NCBI GenBank assembly: GCA_015067305.1
Contig: SVMT01000011.1
Span: 1 to 64,000, forward strand
From: Oscillospiraceae bacterium
GTDB lineage: Bacteria; Bacillota; Clostridia; Oscillospirales; UBA644
Reading direction: 5' to 3'
DNA length: 64,000 nt
Positions 8,236 through 15,225 of this stretch are shown here, in pieces (the first letter of the stretch is position 1; each line of letters opens with the position of its first letter). The notes below the pieces were generated by a model, which saw only the letters and a program-made list of their open reading frames with translations, did not search any database and was not told the origin of the DNA. Position numbers and translations under genes: made by a program.

Positions 8236-9588
8236 TTATAATGTTTTTTCAATTTTGCCTTTTGCGTCCATGCACCTCAAGTGAGCTTTAATCATTTCCT
8301 TAATTGGCAAGCAAGAATTTTTACTTTGTATATTTTTCATGTAAGGGCATGATCCACCACAACATATAGGATAAATATAACAATTATAACAACCAGGAGA
8401 AGTTACTCTACTTACAATCCATTTAGACTGTTTAGCTTCATCAATAATTGCCTTTCCTTTTTCATCTATGTAACCAATCTCATTAACATCCTTATATTGT
8501 TCATTATAGGAAGCTAAAGAACACTTTGTGATTTTCCCATCATACGTGATAACATAACCGTTTCTCAAATTTGCTTCACAAAGACCGTATACCGGTGCAA
8601 ATTCTAGCGACTCGGCAGAATTTAGACCCAACGAGCTTGCAATATCATACCATTTCTTGTAATAAAACTCCTCATTATCAATAAGTTCTGGCTTATTAGT
8701 TTTTATTCTTTCTCCGCCCCAATCTCTTACTCCTTGGAAATAAACATTAAATCGGCTATCTCCGCCAAAGACAGCAGCCAATTTTTCCAAATGCGACTGC
8801 AAGTGATCTTCGACAAAAGGTGTCATATTTGCTCTAATTCCGATTTTAAAAGTTCCTGATTTAACATTCTCCTTTATGTTCTTTAAATTATCAAAAATTG
8901 TTTCATAAGAATCTGAATTTAAATAATGAGGACGCTGAATGTTATGAGTGCAGATATCTCCATCAAGGCAAATCTGATATGAAAGAATCCTGCTCCTAAT
9001 CAACTTTTTGAAAGTTTTAATATCAAGTTCATACCCATTTGTTGACATAAGCCCTATCATTGGAATCTTATTTTCCCTACATATATCACTTATTTTTTCG
9101 CTCATATGAACGACACGTTCTTTATGCAATAATGGTTCTCCTCCAAACCAATTAAGACGGAGATATTTATATTTTCTTATATTTTTCCTAACGAATTCTA
9201 AAATACTATTTTCAGTCTGTTCGCTCATATATTCATCTTTGTTTGTTTCATAACAATACACACACCGAAAATTACAATTATTAGTGGGGAGAATAGTTAA
9301 ATAAAGCCAATTGTCAGAAAAAATATGTGTCTTGTGTATTACATCAACAAACTTTGACTCATCATATTCACTGTCGTATAGAAAGCCGTTATTATACAAA
9401 ATCGTCTCATATAAAGGTCCTTTTTCTTCATCATATTCAATCAAATGATCAGATTTTAAACAATTCAAGACCTTCTCACTAATTTCTGGTGAGAACTTCA
9501 GATAATTTTTACTTAAAGTACTCATAAGCAACAGCTCTCCTTGTTTATTGTGATCTGTCGCAAAGTATCGAGTTGGTCTTAAATACAT
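8236..9588 (-). CDS. Radical SAM/SPASM peptide maturase (CcpM-like)
   Basis: 450 aa. The radical SAM [4Fe-4S] site is Cys105-x3-Cys109-x2-Cys112 (CNFRCVYC) and WFGGEPLL follows at the usual distance. The C-terminal region (about 355-445) has the many Cys of a SPASM domain binding auxiliary clusters (KCSL, PGCYNCYIYPICCGGSC, a final LRC). The first 95 residues are a likely precursor-recognition region. The ATG at 9588 has a GGAGGA ribosome-binding site. As first gene of the operon it leads the ACP, precursors, protease and exporters. It should modify the Cys-rich core peptides, perhaps by thioether or other Cys-linked chemistry; the exact reaction cannot be told. Confidence 0.93.
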   Translation of the reverse strand: MYLRPTRYFATDHNKQGELLLMSTLSKNYLKFSPEISEKVLNCLKSDHLIEYDEEKGPLYETILYNNGFLYDSEYDESKFVDVIHKTHIFSDNWLYLTILPTNNCNFRCVYCYETNKDEYMSEQTENSILEFVRKNIRKYKYLRLNWFGGEPLLHKERVVHMSEKISDICRENKIPMIGLMSTNGYELDIKTFKKLIRSRILSYQICLDGDICTHNIQRPHYLNSDSYETIFDNLKNIKENVKSGTFKIGIRANMTPFVEDHLQSHLEKLAAVFGGDSRFNVYFQGVRDWGGERIKTNKPELIDNEEFYYKKWYDIASSLGLNSAESLEFAPVYGLCEANLRNGYVITYDGKITKCSLASYNEQYKDVNEIGYIDEKGKAIIDEAKQSKWIVSRVTSPGCYNCYIYPICCGGSCPYMKNIQSKNSCLPIKEMIKAHLRCMDAKGKIEKTL

Positions 9589-9714
9589 ATTTCTTCCTCC
9601 ATAATCCTTTTATAAATTTTATAAACCCATGTCATGTAGATAATCTAAATATTCCTACGTTGTCGAATATAATACTTAATTTTATTACACAAAAGTAATT
9701 GATTAAATTCACTG

Positions 9715-9733
9715 TACCTCAACATATGAGGTA
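9715..9733. promoter_or_regulatory. Operator-like palindrome upstream of peptide cluster
   Basis: Perfect 7-bp inverted repeat TACCTCA-ACATA-TGAGGTA, 127 bases before the maturase start. On the minus strand it contains TTGAGGTA, which could also serve as a -35 element. TACCTCAACAT recurs upstream of the XRE regulator gene at 11140-11165. A regulator-binding role is inferred. Confidence 0.55.
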
Positions 9734-9749
9734 AACATTCTTAATGTTT
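9733..9749. promoter_or_regulatory. Second palindrome upstream of peptide cluster
   Basis: Perfect inverted repeat AAACATT-CTT-AATGTTT, directly abutting the TACCTCA palindrome. It may be a second protein-binding site of the cluster's control region. It is too AT-rich and short to be a terminator. Confidence 0.35.
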
Positions 9750-9818
9750 TTTCACATTATAATTCAAAAAAATCTCCTTTGCAATAGCATCACATGTTAT
9801 CGTTAAACCTAGATAGAA

Positions 9819-9924
9819 TATCCAGAAACGAGCTATTTATAAGTCTTATATCTCTTGATTTAGTTTCACTCAAAGCTTTGGAAATTCTTCCGTTTGAAAT
9901 ATTGTATCATACTTTTTGCGTCAC
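9819..9924 (-). pseudogene. Truncated copy of the 133-aa protein gene (N-terminal part)
   Basis: About 100 bases match the first 35 codons of the gene at 11995-12396. The translation runs QKV-stop-YNISN, then KALSE, KSRDIRL and SSFLD. The start codon is GTG instead of ATG and a TGA replaces an Arg codon. Homology ends near 9819, where the AT-rich peptide-cluster island begins, so this end marks the island's right junction. Confidence 0.75.
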
Positions 9925-9942
9925 AAAATTCTCCCAACTTTG

Positions 9943-10230
9943 CTATATTTTTATTTTAACATAGTTATGTAAAAAAACAAGAAAGATTTTATTATATTTA
10001 TATAAATTTTTTCTTGCTATTAAAGTTTTGATACTCAAACAAACAATTAGAACTGATCTCCAGGAAAGAGAAAGCCTCGTTCCGTTTTTCAATCCAATAA
10101 CATCTCCGAACTTTAGGACTGACATATCAATCGTGCCATCGGTGCGGTTCATAATCCTTTCCTTAGGGGCATCATAGAATAACTCGCTTTCACGAAACAT
10201 TCTTCTCAGTTCGCGCTCCATTTTATTCAT
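9943..10230 (-). pseudogene. Internally deleted small mobile-element protein, copy A
   Basis: An open frame of 95 codons, but only the first 55 or so look protein-like (RRMFRESELFYDA, NRTDGTIDMSVLKFGDVIGL). Compared with copy B at 12526-12794, about 100 bases between the FYDA and NRTDG equivalents are missing. The last 40 residues are AT-rich readthrough into non-coding sequence that is also conserved between copies. It lies 11 bases after the frameshifted MQYFDKNG gene. Function unknown; whether the shortened product is made is unclear. Confidence 0.5.
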
Positions 10231-10241
10231 GGCACATTACC

Positions 10242-10504
10242 TCACATTGACTGCTCAAGGTTGTTTTCAGCAATAGACTGCTCATCTACAACTTCGGTAC
10301 ATCTCATGTCGAAGTTACAGAGCGAATAAAACTCACGGCACGCGCATGGGTTCTTTCGAGATACTCTTCGTTGGATACGTTGATACCAAGGTCGGGATTG
10401 CCGTAGGAATCTGTGGTGTCATAGACAAGTTCGAGGCTGCCGTCTTCCATTCGGATGGTCATACCTGCTTTGATCTCGACACCGTTTTTATCAAAATACT
10501 GCAT
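10242..10504 (-). pseudogene. MQYFDKNG family protein, copy A, frameshifted
   Basis: Begins MQYFDKNGVEIKAGMTIRMEDG and continues to a conserved YLERNPCA. Around 10340-10350 one base appears lost: the annotated frame stops after 66 codons, while the +1 frame restores REFYSLCNFDM and runs to a TGA at 10242. Copy B (12814-13076) keeps the original frame there, which supports the deletion. The family is small proteins of Firmicutes conjugative elements with a translation-SH3-like start; function unknown. The 66-aa truncated product may still be made. Confidence 0.7.
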
Positions 10505-10579
10505 TGCTACACCTCTTTCTTTGAAAAAAATAAAAGTATCGCATTTTTTGCGATACCTTTGTCTTGGTAGATATTTGAT

Positions 10580-11011
10580 TTAGTTGTTATCTTGCTCGGA
10601 CTTACCCCATAAAAACTTTTGCCTTAAATAATCAGCGTGTGCCGGTGTTATAAAGCCGTCATTAATTTCTGCGATGTTAATGCTGGCATATAACTCTCCC
10701 CATAGACAATCAAGCAATGTTGAACCGTTTTCGAGCGCATCCTTATATGCATCAAGATCCTTTTGCAGATAAGCGGGCAAACCGTATTCGTAGGATCGTG
10801 CAATGCTACTTTCCGTTGATTGCTCGTCCGTTACGGATTCCATCGACACGGAAAGGGCCTTCGATAACTTGTACAAGGTTTTACCCAAACACTTCTCGAT
10901 GCAGGTCTTTCCGCTGCATATATCGTTCAGTGTTGCATGAGGAACACCGCTGAGTTTGGCAAGTCTGTATTTTGTCATACCGTTTTCGGTAAGTATTTCA
11001 TTGATACTCAT
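10580..11011 (-). CDS. XRE-family transcriptional regulator
   Basis: About 143 aa (an ATG at 11020 is in frame; 11011, MSINEIL, is preferred). The N-terminus is a Cro/cI-type helix-turn-helix: MTKYRLAKLSGVPHATLNDICSG, residues 12-34, followed by LYKLSKALSVSMESV. The C-terminal 75 residues (YGLPAYLQKDLDAYKDAL, FLWGKSEQDNN) have no domain I can name and may sense a signal or mediate dimerisation. The upstream region holds a perfect 10-bp palindrome overlapping the likely promoter, which points to autoregulation. The same box lies before the peptide cluster, making this gene the best candidate for its local regulator. Confidence 0.88.
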   Translation of the reverse strand: MSINEILTENGMTKYRLAKLSGVPHATLNDICSGKTCIEKCLGKTLYKLSKALSVSMESVTDEQSTESSIARSYEYGLPAYLQKDLDAYKDALENGSTLLDCLWGELYASINIAEINDGFITPAHADYLRQKFLWGKSEQDNN

Positions 11012-11139
11012 TTTCATCACCCATATATATTATATCGGTATGCCTAAATAATATCAATAGAATTCCCGAAAAAATCACAATATATTCCTCCTAACAGGAT
11101 TCCCATATACCATTACATAATTTCTACATTGTATACTCA

Positions 11140-11165
11140 AAATGTTGAGCGTTACCTCAACATTT
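11140..11165. promoter_or_regulatory. Operator-like palindrome upstream of XRE gene
   Basis: Perfect 10-bp inverted repeat AAATGTTGAG-CGTTAC-CTCAACATTT. Read on the minus strand, TTGAGG and TTGAGT within or beside it are plausible -35 elements for the XRE gene. The right half with its flank (TACCTCAACAT) is identical to part of the palindrome at 9715-9733. Confidence 0.6.
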
Positions 11166-11186
11166 ATTATAGAGATTACATTATTA

Positions 11187-11218
11187 GAAATTTTCAACCC
11201 CCAACTATAGACAAAAAT
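11187..11218. repeat. Short repeat resembling an ISL3-type IS end, copy 1
   Basis: About 30 bases (minus strand: TTTGTCTATAGTTGGGGG then GAAAATTTC) closely match 41651-41682, with the same orientation. At the second site the outer end continues as GGCTCTTTGTC, which resembles ISL3-family terminal repeats from memory. No transposase is present beside either copy, so these would be solo ends or a tiny non-autonomous element. Confidence 0.3.
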
Positions 11219-11250
11219 CACTAAAAAACGCAGACGAGATGTTGGGTTAA

Positions 11251-11343
11251 CGTCTATACCTCGCCGATGAGATTATGCAGAAAAACAGTTGGAGAAGAAA
11301 GATAAAGCAAATCATAAAGCTGGATCAGCCTAATGTTGTGTAA
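11251..11343 (+). pseudogene. 3' fragment of an unidentified gene
   Basis: An open frame of 30 codons (RLYLADEIMQ ... KLDQPNVV, then TAA) is followed at once by a strong terminator hairpin. It looks like the tail of a longer gene whose body is lost. An internal ATG at 11275 has no good ribosome-binding site. The rest of the 11021-11398 gap holds the palindrome, the IS-end-like repeat and AT-rich sequence. Confidence 0.3.
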
Positions 11344-11350
11344 TTGATAA

Positions 11351-11388
11351 AGCCTCGGCAGGATGTTTTCTTGCCGAGGCTTATTTAA
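11351..11388 (+). terminator. Rho-independent terminator
   Basis: Stem AGCCTCGGCA / TGCCGAGGCT (11351-11360 with 11372-11381) followed by TATTTAACTTT. It fits an end for the plus-strand fragment at 11251-11343 and could also stop minus-strand readthrough. Confidence 0.8.
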
Positions 11389-11398
11389 CTTTGCAAAT

Positions 11399-11989
11399 TT
11401 ATTTACCATAATGTGCTTCCAAACCATGGATGTTTTTAGAATTAAATATCATAGTTGCATTTGGGGTATTGTTTTTATAGACATTGCCATTAACAATGTA
11501 TTTAATTTTATAATTTGAAATAACAATGTTGCAATCACCATCCTCACATTCTTCATAATATTTCACATCACCTTCAACAATTACATCCTCATTATTGTAT
11601 TTTGTAAAAAATCTTATACGAGTACCTTTGTTAAGGTCAAATAAATCATACCAAATATTTTTACTTCCTGTGGTTCTTCCTATCCATGTTGTGATTTTTT
11701 TATAACATGCCGTTAGTCGTACTTTCACAATAATAAGAGCACAAATAATCGCTAAAATGATAGCAATTACAGTAACTATGTTGCCAGACGCAGAAACATT
11801 AACAATCCTACATATTAAGCTTACTATTAATTGAAAAATATAACTCAAAACAAAACTACCAATTATAGTCACATTAAAATCTTTATCTTTTGTCGAAGCT
11901 AAATATTTGTATATAGTTAAAAAAACAAATCCAGGAACAAATAAATTCAGTAATTGAGGAAGAATCTCGAACAATTCTTTAAGGCTCAT
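11399..11989 (-). CDS. Membrane protein with soluble C-terminal domain
   Basis: 196 aa. Three hydrophobic segments lie in the first 95 residues (LLNLFVPGFVFLTIYKYL, IIGSFVLSYIFQLIVSLI, IVTVIAIILAIICALIIV), then comes a soluble domain of about 100 residues with an acidic Cys-containing turn (YEECEDGDCNIVISNYKI). The N-terminal PGFVFL motif recalls DUF6338-type proteins, but I am not sure. It begins 5 bases after the 133-aa gene and is cotranscribed with it. Mobile-element cargo of unknown role; a toxin-immunity or defence function is possible but not shown. Confidence 0.65.
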   Translation of the reverse strand: MSLKELFEILPQLLNLFVPGFVFLTIYKYLASTKDKDFNVTIIGSFVLSYIFQLIVSLICRIVNVSASGNIVTVIAIILAIICALIIVKVRLTACYKKITTWIGRTTGSKNIWYDLFDLNKGTRIRFFTKYNNEDVIVEGDVKYYEECEDGDCNIVISNYKIKYIVNGNVYKNNTPNATMIFNSKNIHGLEAHYGK

Positions 11990-11994
11990 TTAAT

Positions 11995-12396
11995 CTATCC
12001 TTTCTTCTTTTTAGGTTTCTTAACGGGTTCTCCATTTGGGTTGGGAAAAACAGGAGGGTCAACAGGTGGTTTGGGGGCAACTACTTTTAGACACAACATA
12101 TTATTAAGGTTAGTGAGGTTTGATTTGCTTGGTGATTTAAAACTACCTCTGAAGCAATAAGGCCTTCGGCTCCTATATGTACTCCTGAAGTGTAGTTTAG
12201 ATACATATCCGGCTTCTTTAAGCTTTCTCTGTAATTCAACTGCCTTTAACGGAGCTTTTTCTCCTTTTATTATAACAAAATATTCGTTATCCAAAGACGA
12301 ACTCTTCATAAGTCTTATATCTCTTGATTTAGTATATTCACTCAAAGCTTTGGGTGTTCTTCGATTTGAAATATTGTATCTTACTTTTTGCATCAT
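11995..12396 (-). CDS. Small basic protein with Pro/Lys-rich tail, unknown
   Basis: 133 aa (ATG ATG start after an AGGGGG ribosome-binding site). The first 75 residues include NEYFVIIKGEKAPLKAVELQRKLKEAGY, which looks like a small alpha/beta fold of the SPOR or RRM kind, so a nucleic-acid or peptidoglycan contact is conceivable. The tail is VAPKPPVDPPVFPNPNGEPVKKPKKKKG, shown here only by composition: rich in Pro and ending in five Lys of six residues. A truncated relative sits at 9819-9924 beside the peptide cluster. Function not recognised. Confidence 0.55.
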   Translation of the reverse strand: MMQKVRYNISNRRTPKALSEYTKSRDIRLMKSSSLDNEYFVIIKGEKAPLKAVELQRKLKEAGYVSKLHFRSTYRSRRPYCFRGSFKSPSKSNLTNLNNMLCLKVVAPKPPVDPPVFPNPNGEPVKKPKKKKG

Positions 12397-12525
12397 AATG
12401 TCCCCCTAATATTGTTATATTTTTATTATAACATATTTACATGAAAAAAAACGATTATTTTATTACTTTATATATAATTTTGATTTATTGCTATTAAAGT
12501 TTTGATACTCAAACAAAACAAATAA

Positions 12526-12794
12526 TCAGAACGACTCGCTAGGAAAGAGAGGGTATCGTTCAGTTTTTAATCCAATAAGAGCCCCAAACTTGATGAAGAA
12601 CATATCGATCATACCATCGGTGAGGTTTATGATCATTACCTTAATGGTATCGTAGTGCTTGTGAATCTCGGTGCTTAAAACTTAATCTTTGACTGAACGT
12701 CTTTGTCGATCTTTCAGAGCATCATCTTTCCGTAGAACATCGCATCGTAGAAGAAGTTACTTTTACGAAACCCACTCCTGAGTTCATTCTTCAT
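12526..12794 (-). pseudogene. Small mobile-element protein, copy B, with stops and frameshift
   Basis: Reads MKNELRSGFRKSNFFYDAMF, then TGA, KIDKDVQSKIKF, then TAA, then a frameshift to HYDTIKVMIINLTDGMIDM and IGLKTERYPLFP. It preserves the middle part that copy A (9943-10230) has lost, while copy A lacks these stops. The intact ancestor would be about 90 residues. It explains most of the apparently gene-free stretch 12397-12813. Confidence 0.7.
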
Positions 12795-12813
12795 TTATTC
12801 ATATCGCCTCTCT

Positions 12814-13076
12814 TCACATTGACTGCTCGAAGGGTTCTTCGGCTTGTGTCTGTTCGTCAACGATCTCGGTGTATTTCATGTCGAAGTTTCAGAGGAAATA
12901 AAACTCACGGTATGCGCAAGGATTTCTTTCGAAATACTCTTAGTCGGATGCTTTGATGCCAAGGTATGGATTGCCGTAGGAGTCTGTGTTGTCATAGACA
13001 AGCTCGAAGTTTCTGTCTTCAATTCGGATGGTCATACCCTCCTTGATCTCGACACCGTTTTTATCAAAATACTGCA
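12814..13076 (-). pseudogene. MQYFDKNG family protein, copy B, two in-frame stops
   Basis: Starts MQYFDKNGVEIKEGMTIRIED and stays in one frame to a TGA at 12814. It is interrupted by TAA after GIKASD and by TGA after REFYFL, then continues NFDMKYTEIVDEQ. It is the paralogue of 10242-10504, which is broken in a different way (one-base deletion). An upstream in-frame extension to 13143 is not supported by a ribosome-binding site. Confidence 0.75.
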
Positions 13077-13093
13077 TTGCTACACATCTTTCT

Positions 13094-13318
13094 TTACATC
13101 GCCTGCGTGAAGGACTGACCTTGTTCATTGAGGAAACCCTCATATTTTTCTTGCCATCTACTCAAGGTGTGGTTGATGGATTTGTAGGTTTCAAGCCGAT
13201 CCATCTCGCCGAAGGTGTCGGCTGCGATATCGAGTAGGGCTACAAGCTCGCTCAGACCTTCCTTCATCTTGTCGATACAGGTAAGGGCTTTTTCGGCGTG
13301 TTCTGTATTTTTGCTCAT
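13094..13318 (-). CDS. Small helical protein, unknown
   Basis: 74 aa, start ATG after AAAGGAG. It is predicted to be almost all helix with heptad-like hydrophobics (ALTCIDKMKEGLSELVALLDIAA), so probably a small coiled-coil dimer. It precedes the broken MQYFDKNG gene by 17 bases. Such small acidic helical proteins are frequent in the accessory modules of conjugative elements. No function can be assigned. Confidence 0.5.
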   Translation of the reverse strand: MSKNTEHAEKALTCIDKMKEGLSELVALLDIAADTFGEMDRLETYKSINHTLSRWQEKYEGFLNEQGQSFTQAM

Positions 13319-13453
13319 GTAAACTCCTTTCTATTCCAATTTATTGCTTTGTAGCATATAATAAATAACCTAATTCGCTCGTTGGAATGCATAAGTGTAT
13401 TTTTACCTATCAATATTTTTATGAAAAGTGCGATTTTGTTTATATATTTTCTA

Positions 13454-13482
13454 TTGAAAAGTGTAATAATATATGCTATAAT
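13454..13482 (+). promoter_or_regulatory. Promoter of DUF4143 ATPase gene
   Basis: TTGAAA (13454-13459), 17-base spacer, TATAAT (13477-13482). The predicted transcript start is about 25 bases before the ATG at 13515. Confidence 0.8.
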
Positions 13483-13514
13483 AAGTGCGAATAATGCAAG
13501 TGGAGGTATTAACT

Positions 13515-14867
13515 ATGCTTTATCGTAAGATTGAATCTTTTATCCGAAATCATTTGGTTTCTAAAAACAACAAGATCCTTTTAATCGAGGGTGCGCGTCA
13601 GATTGGAAAAACCTATATTATCCGTAAAGTCTCTAAAGAACTGTTCCCGAACTACATCGAGATAAACTTTGTTTCAGATGCTACAAATGCCAAGATTTTC
13701 GAAAATGTCAAATCTGTCGATGACTTCTATTTTGCTCTCAGCACTGTTGCCGGCGACAAAATGAAAGAACGAGACAATACCATCGTCTTTCTCGATGAAA
13801 TACAGGAATATCCTCAGTTCATTACTTTGCTTAAGTTCCTAAGAGAAGATAATAGGTTTGAATACATTGCAAGCGGCTCTTTACTCGGTGTCACATTGGC
13901 AGAAACCACATCCATTCCTATCGGTTCCATTCTTCACAAAAGAATGTATCAGCTTGACTTTGAGGAATTTCTCATAGCTAATGGTTTCTCTCAGTCGGCA
14001 ATCGACTCTTTGGAAGAAAAGTTCCGCACTAAAACATCTCTTGATCCTGCAATGCATGAAAAGATGATGGATCTTTTCAAGAAGTATCTGATTGTCGGTG
14101 GACTTCCTGATTGCGTAAACACCTTTATTTCTACCCGAAATGTTATGGATATCCGTCAGATACAAACAGATATTACAAATTTCTATAAAGCAGATGCAGG
14201 TAAAAGAGACGAAGCGCGTAAACTCAAAATCCGAAGAATTTACGAAATGCTTCCAGCGGTTATGCAGAACGTCAAAAAGCGTATAGTAGTTAAGGACATT
14301 GAAGGCATTAAAGGGAAGCGCTATGTCAACTATGTCGATGAATTTGACTACCTGATTAACAGTGGAATTTCAAATGAAGTCAAATCCGTTTCCACTCCTG
14401 TATACCCTTTGTGTCAAACGCAGGATAAGAACCTCTTGAAGTTGTATATGAACGATGTCGGATTGCTTTCCAATCTCTTGTTCCGATTTAATACCAAACC
14501 GATCTTAGAAACTATCCGTTCTATTAACCTCGGTGCTTTGTATGAGACTGTTGTCGCAAGTCAATTGAAGGCTCTTGGTCATAATCTTTTTTACTACGAC
14601 AACAGAAACAACGGCGAGGTAGACTTCTTAATCGATGATTACGAGAACCTCGCGGTACTTCCTATCGAGGTTAAAAGCGGTCGTGACTATATGATTCACA
14701 GCGCGATCGATCGTTTCCTTCGGAATCCCGATTATCCTGTAGCAAGAGGCGTTGTGTTGTCTAACGACAGAGAAATTAAGGATGTTGATAAAATTACCTA
14801 CTATCCTATTTACTTTGTCATGTTCTTCAGAAACACCTCTGACTACGGCAAGGATATGATTCTTTAA
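13515..14867 (+). CDS. AAA ATPase with DUF4143 nuclease-like domain
   Basis: 450 aa from the ATG at 13515 (GTGGAGG ribosome-binding site); an in-frame GTG at 13485 overlaps the promoter and is not used. Walker A is GARQIGKT in the first 40 residues, Walker B is TIVFLDEIQEYP, and a sensor-like YIASGSLLG follows. The C-terminal DUF4143 part holds EVDFLIDD and PIEVKSG, the Asp and Glu-x-Lys of the PD-(D/E)xK nuclease fold. These ATPases are common and mobile in gut anaerobes; role unproven, possibly defence or stress related. It is monocistronic with its own strong promoter, opposite to both neighbours. Confidence 0.9.
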   Translation: MLYRKIESFIRNHLVSKNNKILLIEGARQIGKTYIIRKVSKELFPNYIEINFVSDATNAKIFENVKSVDDFYFALSTVAGDKMKERDNTIVFLDEIQEYPQFITLLKFLREDNRFEYIASGSLLGVTLAETTSIPIGSILHKRMYQLDFEEFLIANGFSQSAIDSLEEKFRTKTSLDPAMHEKMMDLFKKYLIVGGLPDCVNTFISTRNVMDIRQIQTDITNFYKADAGKRDEARKLKIRRIYEMLPAVMQNVKKRIVVKDIEGIKGKRYVNYVDEFDYLINSGISNEVKSVSTPVYPLCQTQDKNLLKLYMNDVGLLSNLLFRFNTKPILETIRSINLGALYETVVASQLKALGHNLFYYDNRNNGEVDFLIDDYENLAVLPIEVKSGRDYMIHSAIDRFLRNPDYPVARGVVLSNDREIKDVDKITYYPIYFVMFFRNTSDYGKDMIL

Positions 14868-14877
14868 GCATTCAATT

Positions 14878-15225
14878 TTACAATTCAACAAAGCTTTGCC
14901 CGAAGAGCTCGTCGGGACACCAATTCACGTTGAAATCTGACTCACCGATGCAGTCGCAATGACCGGACAGGAAGTCGGAATCCCGCTGTTCGCGCATCAT
15001 CATATACGCAACCTCTTCGGGTGTTGCTCTGACTGTTTCACCCTCGCCGTAGAGGAATGCTTGCGCTCTGACGTTTACAACGGTGTCTTCTGTGATCTCA
15101 TCAAGGAACTCGTGGTATGCGGTCCAGACTTCGAGATCATCGGCCTCCTGAGGAAAGCCGCCGACCAAGAATTCGGATTCATTGTAATCATCACGCATGG
15201 TGACCTTGGAGAACATGATTGCCAT
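14878..15225 (-). CDS. Mobile-element accessory protein, unknown
   Basis: 115 aa, acidic. Its ATG shares a base with the TAA of the upstream gene (TAATG), so it is coupled to it. Visible segments are YNESEFLVGGFPQEADD, RATPEEVAYMMMREQRDSDFL and a C-terminal Cys/Trp stretch (HCDCIGESDFNVNWCP). No membrane segment. The partner gene has the flavour of antirestriction/ICE accessory proteins. I do not recognise a function. Confidence 0.6.
   Translation of the reverse strand: MAIMFSKVTMRDDYNESEFLVGGFPQEADDLEVWTAYHEFLDEITEDTVVNVRAQAFLYGEGETVRATPEEVAYMMMREQRDSDFLSGHCDCIGESDFNVNWCPDELFGQSFVEL

Noticed and set aside
9741..9767. Tiny TTG-started leader ORF (8 codons) behind AAAGGAGAT upstream of the peptide cluster
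   Set aside because: The ribosome-binding site is good but the peptide has no informative feature and overlaps the palindrome; not enough support.
13485..13514. GTG start extending the DUF4143 ATPase by 10 codons
   Set aside because: It begins 3 bases after the -10 element and has no ribosome-binding site; the ATG at 13515 does.
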